In this document: positions 10,030-18,071 of the stretch, one piece after another | Layout of the letters: every line of letters starts with the position of its first letter | Position numbering within the stretch: position 1 is the first letter of the stretch | From: Pseudanabaena sp. Chao 1811 | Lineage (GTDB): Bacteria; Cyanobacteriota; Cyanobacteriia; Pseudanabaenales; Pseudanabaenaceae | Assembly: GCF_027942295.1 (NCBI RefSeq) | Contig: NZ_CP101416.1 | Span: 1,631,001-1,695,000, forward strand | Reading direction: 5' to 3' | Length of the DNA stretch: 64,000 bases | Notes under the pieces: model-generated | Seen by the model: only the letters and a program-made list of their open reading frames with translations | What the model was told of the DNA's origin: nothing | Databases searched by the model: none | Position numbers and translations under genes: made by a program

Positions 10030-10317
10030 ATGGCAGAACCATTCTTTGGTCTGAAAATTAAACTTGCAGTCGATGTGACTAGAGAAATTCTGGATGGTGG
10101 TGAACTTCATTTTGATTGTGAGCAGTTATTGCTAGATGCTGGTATTCAGCAAGAAAATATCTGGATTGCGGATTTGTATCCTCAAACGAAAGAGGTTAGG
10201 GTTGAGTCAATTATTAACATCCGTCCTCGTCAACAAAATATGACGATGGAAGTCAGGAATTTACAACTCAAAGTGAGAATTGAAAAAATAGTTCGTTATC
10301 TTCTGGAGGTGATGTAA
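10030..10317 (+). CDS. Hypothetical protein, 95 aa
   Basis: I do not recognise this protein. It begins MAEPFFGLKIKLAVDVTREI and is rich in beta-forming and charged residues, with no membrane segment or signal. It starts with a plain ATG after a weak AGAGAA. Its TAA stop overlaps the ATG of the next gene (TAATG), so the two are probably translationally coupled. It sits in a decayed accessory patch between an antitoxin fragment and a DUF262 fragment. Confidence 0.55.
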   Translation: MAEPFFGLKIKLAVDVTREILDGGELHFDCEQLLLDAGIQQENIWIADLYPQTKEVRVESIINIRPRQQNMTMEVRNLQLKVRIEKIVRYLLEVM

Positions 10318-10505
10318 TGGAACGCCAAAGTCTGTATGAAAGATTTAAACTTCTAAATTGGCAGCAGCAGGTAGGCAATATCGCTTCAACTCTCGCTATG
10401 CAGATTCTCCATTTAGCAATTGATTGGTGTGTGCCAAATGTTCCACAACAGTTTTTTCACCGCTTTGTTGACTATGGGCAGCAACTTTGTCGCGAAACCA
10501 ATTGA
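10317..10505 (+). CDS. Hypothetical small protein, 62 aa, possibly truncated
   Basis: The frame starts at an ATG overlapping the previous stop and reads MERQSLYERFKLLNWQQQ then GNIASTL. Small cyanobacterial proteins with a similar opening are, as I recall, longer and continue with a helical domain. Here the 3' part (10396-10505) is antisense to the end of the DUF262 fragment, so the C terminus may come from a rearrangement junction. Function unknown. Confidence 0.4.
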   Translation: MERQSLYERFKLLNWQQQVGNIASTLAMQILHLAIDWCVPNVPQQFFHRFVDYGQQLCRETN

Positions 10506-11017
10506 ATGCTTTCCGAAGTTGATGCTCTGAAGCATTCAATCCACGCACAGGCATGGCGACAAGCGGTACTAGATAGGTCTGATAAAAACGATTGTTATGA
10601 CGGTTTAGTTCTAGTTTGGAACGCGGTACGAGTGATACAGGATCAACATAACCGATGTAACTATTTTGGAGGTTTTCTTTACGTCTTTGATTTTTTTCAG
10701 GCTCGATCGCTAGGTTAACCAATTTTTGCAAATGATCGAGAGCTGCGAGAATAAGAATGCTAATTGTAGTTAAGCGCTGTTGCCCATCGATGATGTCAAA
10801 TTGCTTATTATTTAGAGGATTGCGGCACTAGATAGCCCATGTAATGTGCTGTCTCGCCATCTTCGGCAAATAGTCCGAGAATGTCTTGCCACAGGTCATC
10901 CCATTCTTCGTCTGTCCAAGAGTAATCGCGCTGAAATGGGGGCACACGATAAAGTAAGCCGTTACCTAATAACTGACGCAAGGTTTGATTGGATGTATTA
11001 AAGTTCATTGGAGACAT
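10396..11017 (-). pseudogene. DUF262 (ParB-like nuclease-related) N-terminal fragment with frameshift
   Basis: The ATG at 11017 opens a protein with the DUF262 motif VPPFQRDYSW followed by HYMGYLV. The frame stops near 10813, but the +1 frame continues directly with FDIIDGQQRLTTISILIL, the second DUF262 motif. Removing one A from the AAA run near 10816 restores one reading frame. The joined frame still ends at 10396 after about 200 residues, whereas DUF262 proteins are normally 500 or more, so the 3' part is also missing. Such proteins include the GmrSD-type nucleases. This copy is almost certainly inactive. Confidence 0.75.
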
Positions 11018-11104
11018 AATATCAATCCTTGATCGCTTCAGTTCTTGTCAGCGTCTTTAGGAATGCGCTAAATTTAACAGTTTATTTTCATTTTATACGA
11101 AGCT

Positions 11105-11157
11105 CAGCGAGGCGATTGTTACTCAAGCCTTGGGCTTGAGTAACAATCGCCTCGCTG
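11105..11157. terminator. Perfect 25-bp-arm hairpin between the DUF262 and HxlR genes
   Basis: Arms of 25 bp (CAGCGAGGCGATTGTTACTC onward) match perfectly with a 3-nt loop. It lies just past the 3' end of the HxlR gene and is followed in that direction by a T-rich stretch, so it could terminate it. The perfect arms suggest recent formation or copying. Confidence 0.7.
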
Positions 11158-11169
11158 TTTGGGGAGCAA

Positions 11170-11496
11170 TTACTGACCATACCAACGCTGAGCTAAATCA
11201 TCTAATTGCTCCAAAATAGTAATAAGTTCCTTTGCCTTTTCTGTTAATCCATAGGTTACTTGGGGTGGAACCGTGGGTTCGTAGTGACGATATAAAATCT
11301 CTTCCTGTTCTAACATCCGCAGGCGTTCGGTTAGCATCTTTGTGGAGATGCCTGCGATTTTACGTTTCAAGGCTCCAAACCTTGTTGGTCCCGAATTTGA
11401 GAGCACCCACAAAATATACATAGTCCAAGGACCTGACAATAAGTTCGTCAAAATACTCACGGGACAAGGATTAAGTTCTCGCGATCGCTGCACCAT
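11170..11496 (-). CDS. HxlR-family transcriptional regulator
   Basis: A 108-residue winged-helix protein with the HxlR signature: CPVSILTNLLSGPWTMYILW near the N terminus, then TRFGALKRKIAGISTKMLTERLRMLE and a wing ending VTYGLTEKAKELI. The conserved N-terminal cysteine (Cys11) is the residue used for redox or electrophile sensing in YodB/QorR-type members. It is divergent from a flavodoxin-fold oxidoreductase with a 114-bp gap full of repeated operator-like sites. By analogy it represses that gene and itself until oxidised or alkylated; the sensing role is inferred. Confidence 0.88.
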   Translation of the reverse strand: MVQRSRELNPCPVSILTNLLSGPWTMYILWVLSNSGPTRFGALKRKIAGISTKMLTERLRMLEQEEILYRHYEPTVPPQVTYGLTEKAKELITILEQLDDLAQRWYGQ

Positions 11497-11499
11497 GAC

Positions 11500-11562
11500 T
11501 AGTTACCCGAAAGTGCCTATTAGTTACGAAAGAGTACCTACTTTACTTTCGTAGGTAGTTAC
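11500..11562. promoter_or_regulatory. Operator-like repeats between HxlR regulator and flavoprotein gene
   Basis: Two 20-bp direct repeats, TAGTTACCCGAAAGTGCCTA (11500-11519) and TAGTTACGAAAGAGTACCTA (11521-11540), are followed by an overlapping inverted copy with CTTTCGTAGGTAGTTAC (11546-11562). They occupy the regulator start side of the divergent promoter region and are the obvious HxlR binding candidates. Confidence 0.65.
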
Positions 11563-11610
11563 TTTTAGTATCTAAATCATAACCCACATAAACAACTCAC
11601 AGAGGTTGCT

Positions 11611-12219
11611 ATGACAACGATCGCCATTGTTTATTTTTCTGGTTCTGGTCACACTCACTTAACCGCCGAAGCGATCGCTGAGGGAGTTCGCAAAGTTGGT
11701 AATCAAGTGGACTTGCTCCGCATTACTGGAGAGCAAATCACCAATGGACGTTGGCAAAACGACGAGATTATGACAAAACTTGATCGTGCCGATGCGATCA
11801 TCTTTGGTTCCCCAACCTACATGGGCGGAGTTGCTGCTCAATTCAAAGCATTTCTAGATGCAGCAAGTTCTGCTTGGTTTACCCAACAATGGAAAGATAA
11901 AATCGCTGCGGGATTTACCCACTCTAGTTCGCTCAGTGGCGATAAGCAGGGAACTCTGATGTATCTATCGATCTATGCAGCACAGCATGGCATGGTATGG
12001 GTAAGTGCAGGTGAGTTGCCTAGTCATTACCAAGGTAAAACCGATGGAGTCAATCGCTTAGGTTCGTTCCTTGGCATTATGGGGCAAACCCCTATGAATA
12101 TGTCTGGAGGAAATCCAGTTCTAGACTCAGGCGATCGCCTAACCGCAGAATATTTCGGGCAACGCATTGCTCAAGCTACCAAGCGTTGGCATCTAGAGAA
12201 AGTAGCGATCGCTGCTTAA
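11611..12219 (+). CDS. Flavodoxin-fold NAD(P)H:quinone oxidoreductase-like (WrbA family)
   Basis: A 202-residue flavodoxin-like protein with an FMN phosphate-binding loop at residues 10-15 (SGSGHT), the GSPTYMGGVAAQFKAFLD segment typical of WrbA-like reductases, and a third flavin loop region around GFTHSSSLSGDKQGTL. Such enzymes do two-electron reduction of quinones and protect against quinone or oxidative stress. AGAGG sits before the ATG. Pairing with a divergent HxlR regulator is a common arrangement and supports a stress-inducible role. Family call is firm; substrate is unknown. Confidence 0.85.
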   Translation: MTTIAIVYFSGSGHTHLTAEAIAEGVRKVGNQVDLLRITGEQITNGRWQNDEIMTKLDRADAIIFGSPTYMGGVAAQFKAFLDAASSAWFTQQWKDKIAAGFTHSSSLSGDKQGTLMYLSIYAAQHGMVWVSAGELPSHYQGKTDGVNRLGSFLGIMGQTPMNMSGGNPVLDSGDRLTAEYFGQRIAQATKRWHLEKVAIAA

Positions 12220-12277
12220 ATTAATTCCCAAGAGAAATGCTAAAGAGGTGCACCAAATTTAGCAATCTAACTGCGTT

Positions 12278-13309
12278 TTATACAAAGATCAGCGATCGCT
12301 CTCCTGCGATGACTTCACCGATTCGATTGGTGGTAAATCCTTGATCTTGAAAATAGGCGATCGCCTGATCTACTTTTTGGGGATCAACGACTACCGCCAT
12401 GCCGATCCCCATATTAAAGGTATTGAACATATCGGCTTCTGGAACTCCCCCTTGTGCTTGTAGCCATTGGAATAGTGGCGGAATTTGCCAGCTATTGCGA
12501 GTAATCTGTACTGCTTGACCTTCACCGAGGCAACGGGGAAGATTTTCGGGTAAGCCGCCACCTGTGATGTGAGCAAGTCCATGAATGCCTAAATCAGCTT
12601 TGAGGGCAGCCAAAACGGGCTTGACGTAAATCTGGGTCGGTGTGAGAAATACTTCGGCGAGGGTTGAGTCGGCGGTTTCAGGAGAAATGGCTAACTTCGC
12701 GCCCCAACTGTAACCTTTAGTTTCGATGATCTTACGGACAAGGCTATAGCCATTGCTATGGATTCCCGAACTAGCTAGACCGATGACCACATCACCGATA
12801 TTCACCTGTGTGCCATTGAGCATTTCCGACTTTTCAGCGATCGCTACACAAAAGCCTGCTGCGTCATATTCGCCAACGCCATAAAATCCGGGCATTTCCG
12901 CAGTTTCGCCCCCCAACAAGGCACAACCTGCCATCTGGCAACCATCGGCGATCCCCTTCACCACTTCGGCGAGTTGATCGGGTTCGAGCTTGCCTGTGGC
13001 TAAATAATCTAGGAAAAATAATGGCTCGGCTCCAGAGGTCAGCACATCGTTAACGCACATGGCGACGAGATCGATGCCGATGGTGTCGTGCTTATTGGCA
13101 GCTTGAGCAATTTTGAGCTTTGTGCCCACACCATCCGTACCTGAAACCAGAACGGGTTGCCGATAACCAGCAGGAATTTCAAAACAGCCACCAAAACCAC
13201 CGAGATCGCCTAATACACCTGCACGATGGGTTCTGGCGACTGAATCCCGAATTTTTTCCACGAAGGTGCGTCCTGCTTCAATATCCACACCCGCCTGACG
13301 ATAATCCAA
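12278..13309 (-). CDS. purM: Phosphoribosylformylglycinamidine cyclo-ligase (AIR synthetase)
   Basis: The fifth step of purine synthesis, ATP-dependent ring closure of FGAM to AIR. The protein carries [19 protein letters not shown] at its start, the glycine-rich [17 protein letters not shown] nucleotide loop, [21 protein letters not shown] and [11 protein letters not shown], all hallmarks of PurM. I chose the TTG at 13309 because homologues start at this DYR motif and AGAGG lies just upstream; the frame stays open to another TTG at 13348. It lies downstream of proC in the same direction, possibly co-transcribed with sepF-proC. Confidence 0.93.
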   Translation of the reverse strand: MDYRQAGVDIEAGRTFVEKIRDSVARTHRAGVLGDLGGFGGCFEIPAGYRQPVLVSGTDGVGTKLKIAQAANKHDTIGIDLVAMCVNDVLTSGAEPLFFLDYLATGKLEPDQLAEVVKGIADGCQMAGCALLGGETAEMPGFYGVGEYDAAGFCVAIAEKSEMLNGTQVNIGDVVIGLASSGIHSNGYSLVRKIIETKGYSWGAKLAISPETADSTLAEVFLTPTQIYVKPVLAALKADLGIHGLAHITGGGLPENLPRCLGEGQAVQITRNSWQIPPLFQWLQAQGGVPEADMFNTFNMGIGMAVVVDPQKVDQAIAYFQDQGFTTNRIGEVIAGERSLIFV

Positions 13310-13368
13310 AACCTCTAACTCCCAAATTTCACGACCAAGCCATTGCAACGCAATGGCTTAAAAAACTA

Positions 13369-14163
13369 CTATTTGCCTAACTCATCAGCACGACGAGTTG
13401 CCGCAAGTACGGCTTCTATCATAGCGGAACGCAAGCCCGCTTTTTCTAACTGAGCGATCGCTGCAATCGTCGTACCCGCAGGACTCGTCACTTGATCCTT
13501 TAACTGCGCGGGATGTAGCTTTGTTTCGGCAATTAATTGGGCTGTCCCTAAAACAGTTTGGGTCGCGAGTTGTAGTGCGATCGCTCTGGGCAAACCTGCT
13601 GCAACCCCACCATCCGCCATAGCTTCAATCATTACTGCTACATAGGCAGGCCCTGAACCTGATAGTCCAGTCACAGCATTCATTAGCGATTCGGCAACTT
13701 CTACCACCGTGCCAACCGCACCAAAAATCTTTCGGGCTAACCCTAGATGCTCACTTGTCGCCAAGGCATTTGCCGCGATCGCAGTTACTCCTGCACCTAC
13801 CTGAGCGGGTGTATTTGGCATTGCTCGGATAATTGACTTAGAGGGAAACATCGTCTCTAACTGAGCCAAAGTTACACCAGCTAAAATTGACACAACACAA
13901 GGTGCAGGAGAATCAGCTAGACCAATCGCCGCCGCATTTAACGACTGAGGCTTAACTGCTAAAAGCATTATCTCTGCTTCAGCAGCAACTAAATTATTGG
14001 GCGTAGTCTGTACGCCATATTTTTTTGCGAGGAGATCGCGACGCTCTGACATCGGATCACTAACACAAATATCGGATGGTGAGTAAATATTACTGGTAAT
14101 CAGACGAGACAAAATTGCCTCACCCATCACGCCGCCACCGACCAGACCAAGTTGAAATTTCAA
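13369..14163 (-). CDS. proC: Pyrroline-5-carboxylate reductase
   Basis: The last step of proline synthesis, NAD(P)H-dependent. The Rossmann loop LGLVGGGVMGEAIL is at residues 5-18, followed by MLLAVKPQ, RAMPNTPAQVGAG and the C-terminal signature region GLSGSGPAYVAVMIEAMADGG and QVTSPAGTT. 264 residues, usual length. The start is a TTG. It follows sepF, the conserved cyanobacterial order, with a 117-bp gap that holds a hairpin. Confidence 0.95.
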   Translation of the reverse strand: MKFQLGLVGGGVMGEAILSRLITSNIYSPSDICVSDPMSERRDLLAKKYGVQTTPNNLVAAEAEIMLLAVKPQSLNAAAIGLADSPAPCVVSILAGVTLAQLETMFPSKSIIRAMPNTPAQVGAGVTAIAANALATSEHLGLARKIFGAVGTVVEVAESLMNAVTGLSGSGPAYVAVMIEAMADGGVAAGLPRAIALQLATQTVLGTAQLIAETKLHPAQLKDQVTSPAGTTIAAIAQLEKAGLRSAMIEAVLAATRRADELGK

Positions 14164-14187
14164 GAATTCACCAATAACTAACTACAA

Positions 14188-14234
14188 ACCAATAAGGTAG
14201 ATGTGGCGCGAAGCGCCGCATCTACCTTATTGGT
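14188..14234. terminator. Long hairpin between sepF and proC
   Basis: The stem ACCAATAAGGTAGATG with its complement is capped by the GGCGC-GAA-GCGCC core. It has no strong T-run, so it could attenuate rather than end transcription from sepF into proC. Confidence 0.6.
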
Positions 14235-14280
14235 GTTTGATTGTTTTTAATCATAACGGCGATTGTTGTAATTAAGTTAA

Positions 14281-14865
14281 TTATTGTGCGAAACGACTCA
14301 CAGGGGCTTCAGCAGACCATGCAGGAGCGGGAGCCGCAGTTGGACGTACACGAGGCTGAGGCATAGGAGCATCATTGAGTACAGAAGACTGCGAAGTAAC
14401 TTGAACACAGGAAGGGGCAAATAGGAAAATACTGTCACCGATACGTTCTTGATGACCATCGAGGGCATAGGTTCCGCCTGCTACGAAGTCAACAGCACGC
14501 TGTGCTTGATCGGGGTCCATCATGGTGAGGTTCAGGACAACTGATTTGCGCTCACGTAATGCTTGGATTGCTTGAGGCATTTCTTCAAAGCTGCGAGGCT
14601 CCATTACCATTACTTGGGACAAACCATTTGTTGCACCAGGCATACCAATTACATTGCTCATACCGTCAGAAGTTGCTCTTAATGTTGTAGGACGTTCACG
14701 GGTGCGGCGAGTTTGTGGCTCCTCTGGTTCTGGGGCAGCGATCGCACCATTTTCTTCTTGGTAAATGTCTTGGTATTCACGGCTAGAGGCTTCGTCGTAC
14801 TCATATTCGTACTCTTGAGCTTCAGACAAACCAACAAAATCCTTGAGCTTTGTAAAAATTCCCAT
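14281..14865 (-). CDS. sepF: Cell division protein SepF
   Basis: Membrane-tethering partner of FtsZ. The N terminus [13 protein letters not shown] is the amphipathic membrane-binding helix, an acidic and Arg/Thr-rich linker follows (residues 15-80), and the SepF domain includes [51 protein letters not shown]. The C-terminal tail is Pro/Ala-rich. 194 residues. AGGAG sits before the ATG. In other cyanobacteria pipX-pipY precede sepF; here they do not, and pipY is found at 62476. Confidence 0.95.
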   Translation of the reverse strand: MGIFTKLKDFVGLSEAQEYEYEYDEASSREYQDIYQEENGAIAAPEPEEPQTRRTRERPTTLRATSDGMSNVIGMPGATNGLSQVMVMEPRSFEEMPQAIQALRERKSVVLNLTMMDPDQAQRAVDFVAGGTYALDGHQERIGDSIFLFAPSCVQVTSQSSVLNDAPMPQPRVRPTAAPAPAWSAEAPVSRFAQ

Positions 14866-15731
14866 CGTAATTAACTCCTAGTGTTTGCTCCTCAGTTTTG
14901 GCTCGGAAACCGAAACATCATACTTCTAGACTAGATGAGGAGTGCAATCTATATAAAGCAATCTCATTAAAGCAAAGAGTTGCTTTGTCTAGGTATGTTG
15001 GATTGTTTTTACTGTCTAAAACAGTATTGACAAAATGTTTACCCGCAAACTTTAACCGATAACAGGGAAAAAAGATAGATAAACTTGTTAAATTTTTCAA
15101 ATACGACAAAATACGACTTTTCGTGCATAAAGCCTTGTTGTATATAGGACTTAACTACTTCAGTAAAGTATTTACCTATGAAGATATCCTTTTAATACTT
15201 AACAAGTTTTTAATAATTTGGCAAACTTACTTACCAATAAGGGATCTGCACAATCAAAGCTGTTCGCATTAAGAGTCTCTATGTGAGTCTAAATGATGAT
15301 AATTGGAGGATGTGATATCAAGATTTAGATTTGTTCAAATAGAGATACTCTGAGAGTCATTTGTATTAATAGTCGCAAAAGATTAAAAACATAACATAGA
15401 ATTGGTTAGCTATTTTTGCTTAGAACTAAACATAATTGCTGACCTTGATGCTGTTACTGGTTTACGATGCTTGCTAAGTATTCTAGGCTACAAAAAATGC
15501 GGATATTTAATGTTTTATTTGAAGGTTTTCAAACTGATTACTATAGAGAATTACCATAGTTACCATGAGTGTTACCAGATAAACGATTAAATATGCAGGA
15601 TTATTATTTAGCGAAGAACGCTAAAACTTATAACAGGTTTGGGGATATCTGGCAAGTAAAAAATAATTGATAGTGATTTTCAAGCAAGAGAGGTACAGAA
15701 GTTCGTTTTCCTGACGAAGGCAATCAGATCT
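14866..15731. other. Gene-free AT-rich region upstream of sepF
   Basis: About 870 bp with no convincing gene. It must hold the sepF promoter and leader near its left end. One 62-codon frame at 15402-15590 starts with TTG, has no ribosome binding site and no recognisable motif, so I leave it out. A structured RNA cannot be excluded. Confidence 0.5.
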
Positions 15732-15847
15732 GACGGATACAGTCTGTTGAGGCTTAAAGTATCCAGAGAAATTTTTGAAAGTGCGGCTTCTCCGCACTTT
15801 CAAAAATTTCTCTGGGTTTCAATTCAGCGCTTTGCGCTGTATCCGTC
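15732..15847. repeat. Palindromic repeat, family H copy 1
   Basis: A 116-bp element with perfect 11-bp terminal inverted repeats (GACGGATACAG and CTGTATCCGTC). A conserved stretch CTGTTGAGGCTTAAAGTA leads to a long hairpin (AGAGAAATTTTTGAAAGTGC and complement), followed by a small CAGCGC-TTT-GCGCTG hairpin. It ends 3 bp from the 3' end of the SPFH gene. Related copies are at 34405, 45715 and 58090. Confidence 0.8.
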
Positions 15848-15850
15848 GAG

Positions 15851-16765
15851 CTATGGTTGTGTTGGGGTAGAGGCTTTACTAGCTTCACGATCAATAGGCA
15901 AGATTAAAGGTGGGTTCTGATTATTTCCTAGAATTACGAGTTTTGAGTTTTGAGATTGTGCCAGTTTTTCGGTTGCCTCAATCTGACGCAATTGCAAGAC
16001 TGCAGGTGTTAACCCCTCCGCTAGAATTTTTTGAGCATCTGCACTACCTTTGGCTTCGATGCGCTTGCGTTCTGCTTCCTGCGTCTCCTTTTCTAAAATA
16101 AATTTCATCTGCAAAGTTTCTTGCTCTGCCTTAAGTCTTTGCTGAATTGCAACCTGCAAGGTTTCAGGAATTTTGACATTACGGAGGAGAGCCTCATCGA
16201 CAATGAAGCCAAGGGGGGCAAGTTGCGATCGCAGTTTTTCAGCAAGCTTCAAGCTAACTTCCTCACGTTTGGTTGCATATACCGCTTCGGCTGTATAACC
16301 AGAGACGATTTCCCGTGAAATTGACCGAAAGCGTGAGATTAGGATTTCCCTCTCTTCTAAGCCAATATTTTGATAAACACTTGCGGCTTTAGCAGGATCA
16401 ATGCGGTATTGAATGCTGACATCAATGCCTATGGCTAGTCCTTCCTTAGAAGTTGCGGCAATTTCTTCTTTAAGATCGCGCAGTCTTGTTGAAAATTGCA
16501 CCACATCAGCAAAGGGGTTGATTGCATGAATCCCTGCGTTTAAAGGACGATCGCTAACTTTGCCCTGAAAGTCTTCAACACCGACGCTTCCCGCAGGTAT
16601 GACCACCAATACACGGCTCAAAGCATTTATGCCTGTGGCTAAGGCGATTACCCCTGCGATCGCTTTGATTACTAGTTGGGTGACACGATGATCAACTAAA
16701 CGTTTGCTATTAAAAAATACAAGTATCGATACTAATGAGGCGATCGTCGAAACGATAAAGGACAT
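15851..16765 (-). CDS. Prohibitin/SPFH-domain membrane protein
   Basis: A 304-residue protein with an N-terminal membrane segment (about residues 30-55) followed by an SPFH domain (VVIPAGSVGVEDFQGKVSDRPLNAGIHAINPF, then TKEGLAIGIDVSIQYRID) and a coiled-coil region (about residues 205-255, rich in E, K and Q with EAERKRIEAKGSADAQKI). Prohibitin-like proteins form large ring assemblies at membranes and modulate proteases; the partner here is unknown. It runs alone, divergent from ldpA. Confidence 0.9.
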   Translation of the reverse strand: MSFIVSTIASLVSILVFFNSKRLVDHRVTQLVIKAIAGVIALATGINALSRVLVVIPAGSVGVEDFQGKVSDRPLNAGIHAINPFADVVQFSTRLRDLKEEIAATSKEGLAIGIDVSIQYRIDPAKAASVYQNIGLEEREILISRFRSISREIVSGYTAEAVYATKREEVSLKLAEKLRSQLAPLGFIVDEALLRNVKIPETLQVAIQQRLKAEQETLQMKFILEKETQEAERKRIEAKGSADAQKILAEGLTPAVLQLRQIEATEKLAQSQNSKLVILGNNQNPPLILPIDREASKASTPTQP

Positions 16766-17014
16766 TTAGATATACCTGTGATGGGAAAACCCTGATCGCT
16801 GATTAATTTTCTAAATTATATCTACAGTCAATCTTGGTGAAAGTGTGGCAAAACACTCTCTTTGAATACAGCTATAAAATCTTGAAGGTAATGCTTTGCG
16901 GCACTTTCGAGATTTAGGACTGTAAATAGCGACGATCGCAGTTACAATCGAGAATATCCCGCATTATGAGGTCTTTCAGAGTGCAAATTACCGACGGTAA
17001 ATTGTTCTGAAACT

Positions 17015-18010
17015 ATGGAAATCGAAGCTTTGCGATCGCGCCAGTGGTTTAAGCTCATTTGTGGTGCGAGTTATCAACATTTACCTGCAATACGACATTT
17101 AGCGCTGATCTATACCTTGGCGGGAGCTGATTGTATTGATATGGCTCCAGACCCTGCCACCATTGCCGCAGCTAGAGAGGGAATTGCTGCGGCAATGGAT
17201 TTAGGCGCGACGCGATCGCCTTTGGTGATGGTTAGTTTTAATGATGGCGAAGACCCCCACTTTCGGAAAGCAGTTTTTGATCCTGAACTTTGCCCAACGA
17301 ACTGCTCAAGACCTTGTGAGAAAGTATGTCCCACCACAGCAATTAAATTTGGGAATGATTACAATGGGGTTATCTCTGATCTTTGTTATGGGTGCGGTCG
17401 TTGTTTGCCGCTATGTCCAGTGCAGATTATTCAAACTCGCGAACAGGTTTATGTCCCTGAAGATATTTTTGATGAAGTACTTAACCAAAAAGTTGATGCG
17501 ATCGAAATTCATACACAGCCCAACCGCACTCAAGAATTTGCTGCATTTTGGCAACGCCTAAGTCCGATCATTCCCAAGCTCCAATTGATGGCGGTCAGTT
17601 TCCCCGATTGCGAAAATTTACGGGATTATCTCATATCGCTAATCGCAGGAATGCAACCGCAGCCGCGATCGCTAATCTGGCAAACCGATGGTAGACCCAT
17701 GAGTGGTGATATTGGTGATGGGGCAACGAGGGCAGCCCTACAACTGGGGCGAAAAGTATTGGACTTTCAGCTCCCCCTTGGCTTTGTGCAACTCGCAGGG
17801 GGAACCAATGCCAGCACCGTTCCTAAACTCCGCCAAGCGGATATTCCCGTCGCGGGAGTCGCCTATGGCAGCTATGCTCGGAAAATCGTGATGGATTTTC
17901 TCGAAGATTCAGGGGTAGAAATTCCCGATCGCCTTGAAGAGAAATCTTGTCTACTCTGGCAAGCCGTAGCGATCGCCAAACAATTAGTTTCCCAAATCAA
18001 ACAAAACTGA
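17015..18010 (+). CDS. ldpA: Light-dependent period protein LdpA, Fe-S circadian input factor
   Basis: A 331-residue protein with two cysteine clusters typical of 4Fe-4S binding: CPTNCSRPCEKVCP near residue 93 and CYGCGRCLPLCP near residue 124. In Synechococcus LdpA senses redox and adjusts circadian period with light quantity, acting with KaiA and CikA. The C-terminal half contains GFVQLAGGTNASTVPKLRQ, the LdpA-specific domain. All cluster cysteines appear intact. The ycf45-like gene follows in the same direction, separated by a hairpin that includes the ldpA stop codon. Confidence 0.92.
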   Translation: MEIEALRSRQWFKLICGASYQHLPAIRHLALIYTLAGADCIDMAPDPATIAAAREGIAAAMDLGATRSPLVMVSFNDGEDPHFRKAVFDPELCPTNCSRPCEKVCPTTAIKFGNDYNGVISDLCYGCGRCLPLCPVQIIQTREQVYVPEDIFDEVLNQKVDAIEIHTQPNRTQEFAAFWQRLSPIIPKLQLMAVSFPDCENLRDYLISLIAGMQPQPRSLIWQTDGRPMSGDIGDGATRAALQLGRKVLDFQLPLGFVQLAGGTNASTVPKLRQADIPVAGVAYGSYARKIVMDFLEDSGVEIPDRLEEKSCLLWQAVAIAKQLVSQIKQN

Positions 18011-18037
18011 AAGTACTGCTTCGCAGTACTTTCAGTT
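18005..18037 (+). terminator. Hairpin after ldpA
   Basis: Perfect 15-bp arms (AACTGAAAGTACTGC) with a TTC loop. The TGA stop of ldpA (18008-18010) is inside the left arm. There is no long T-run, so termination may be partial. Confidence 0.7.
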
Positions 18038-18071
18038 ATAAAACCTAACCGTAAAACCTTTAAAAAGCCTA

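Noticed and set aside
15402..15590. 62-codon open frame in the gap upstream of sepF
   Set aside because: TTG start, no ribosome binding site, Cys/Tyr/Leu-rich composition without motif, AT-rich surroundings. Most likely chance.
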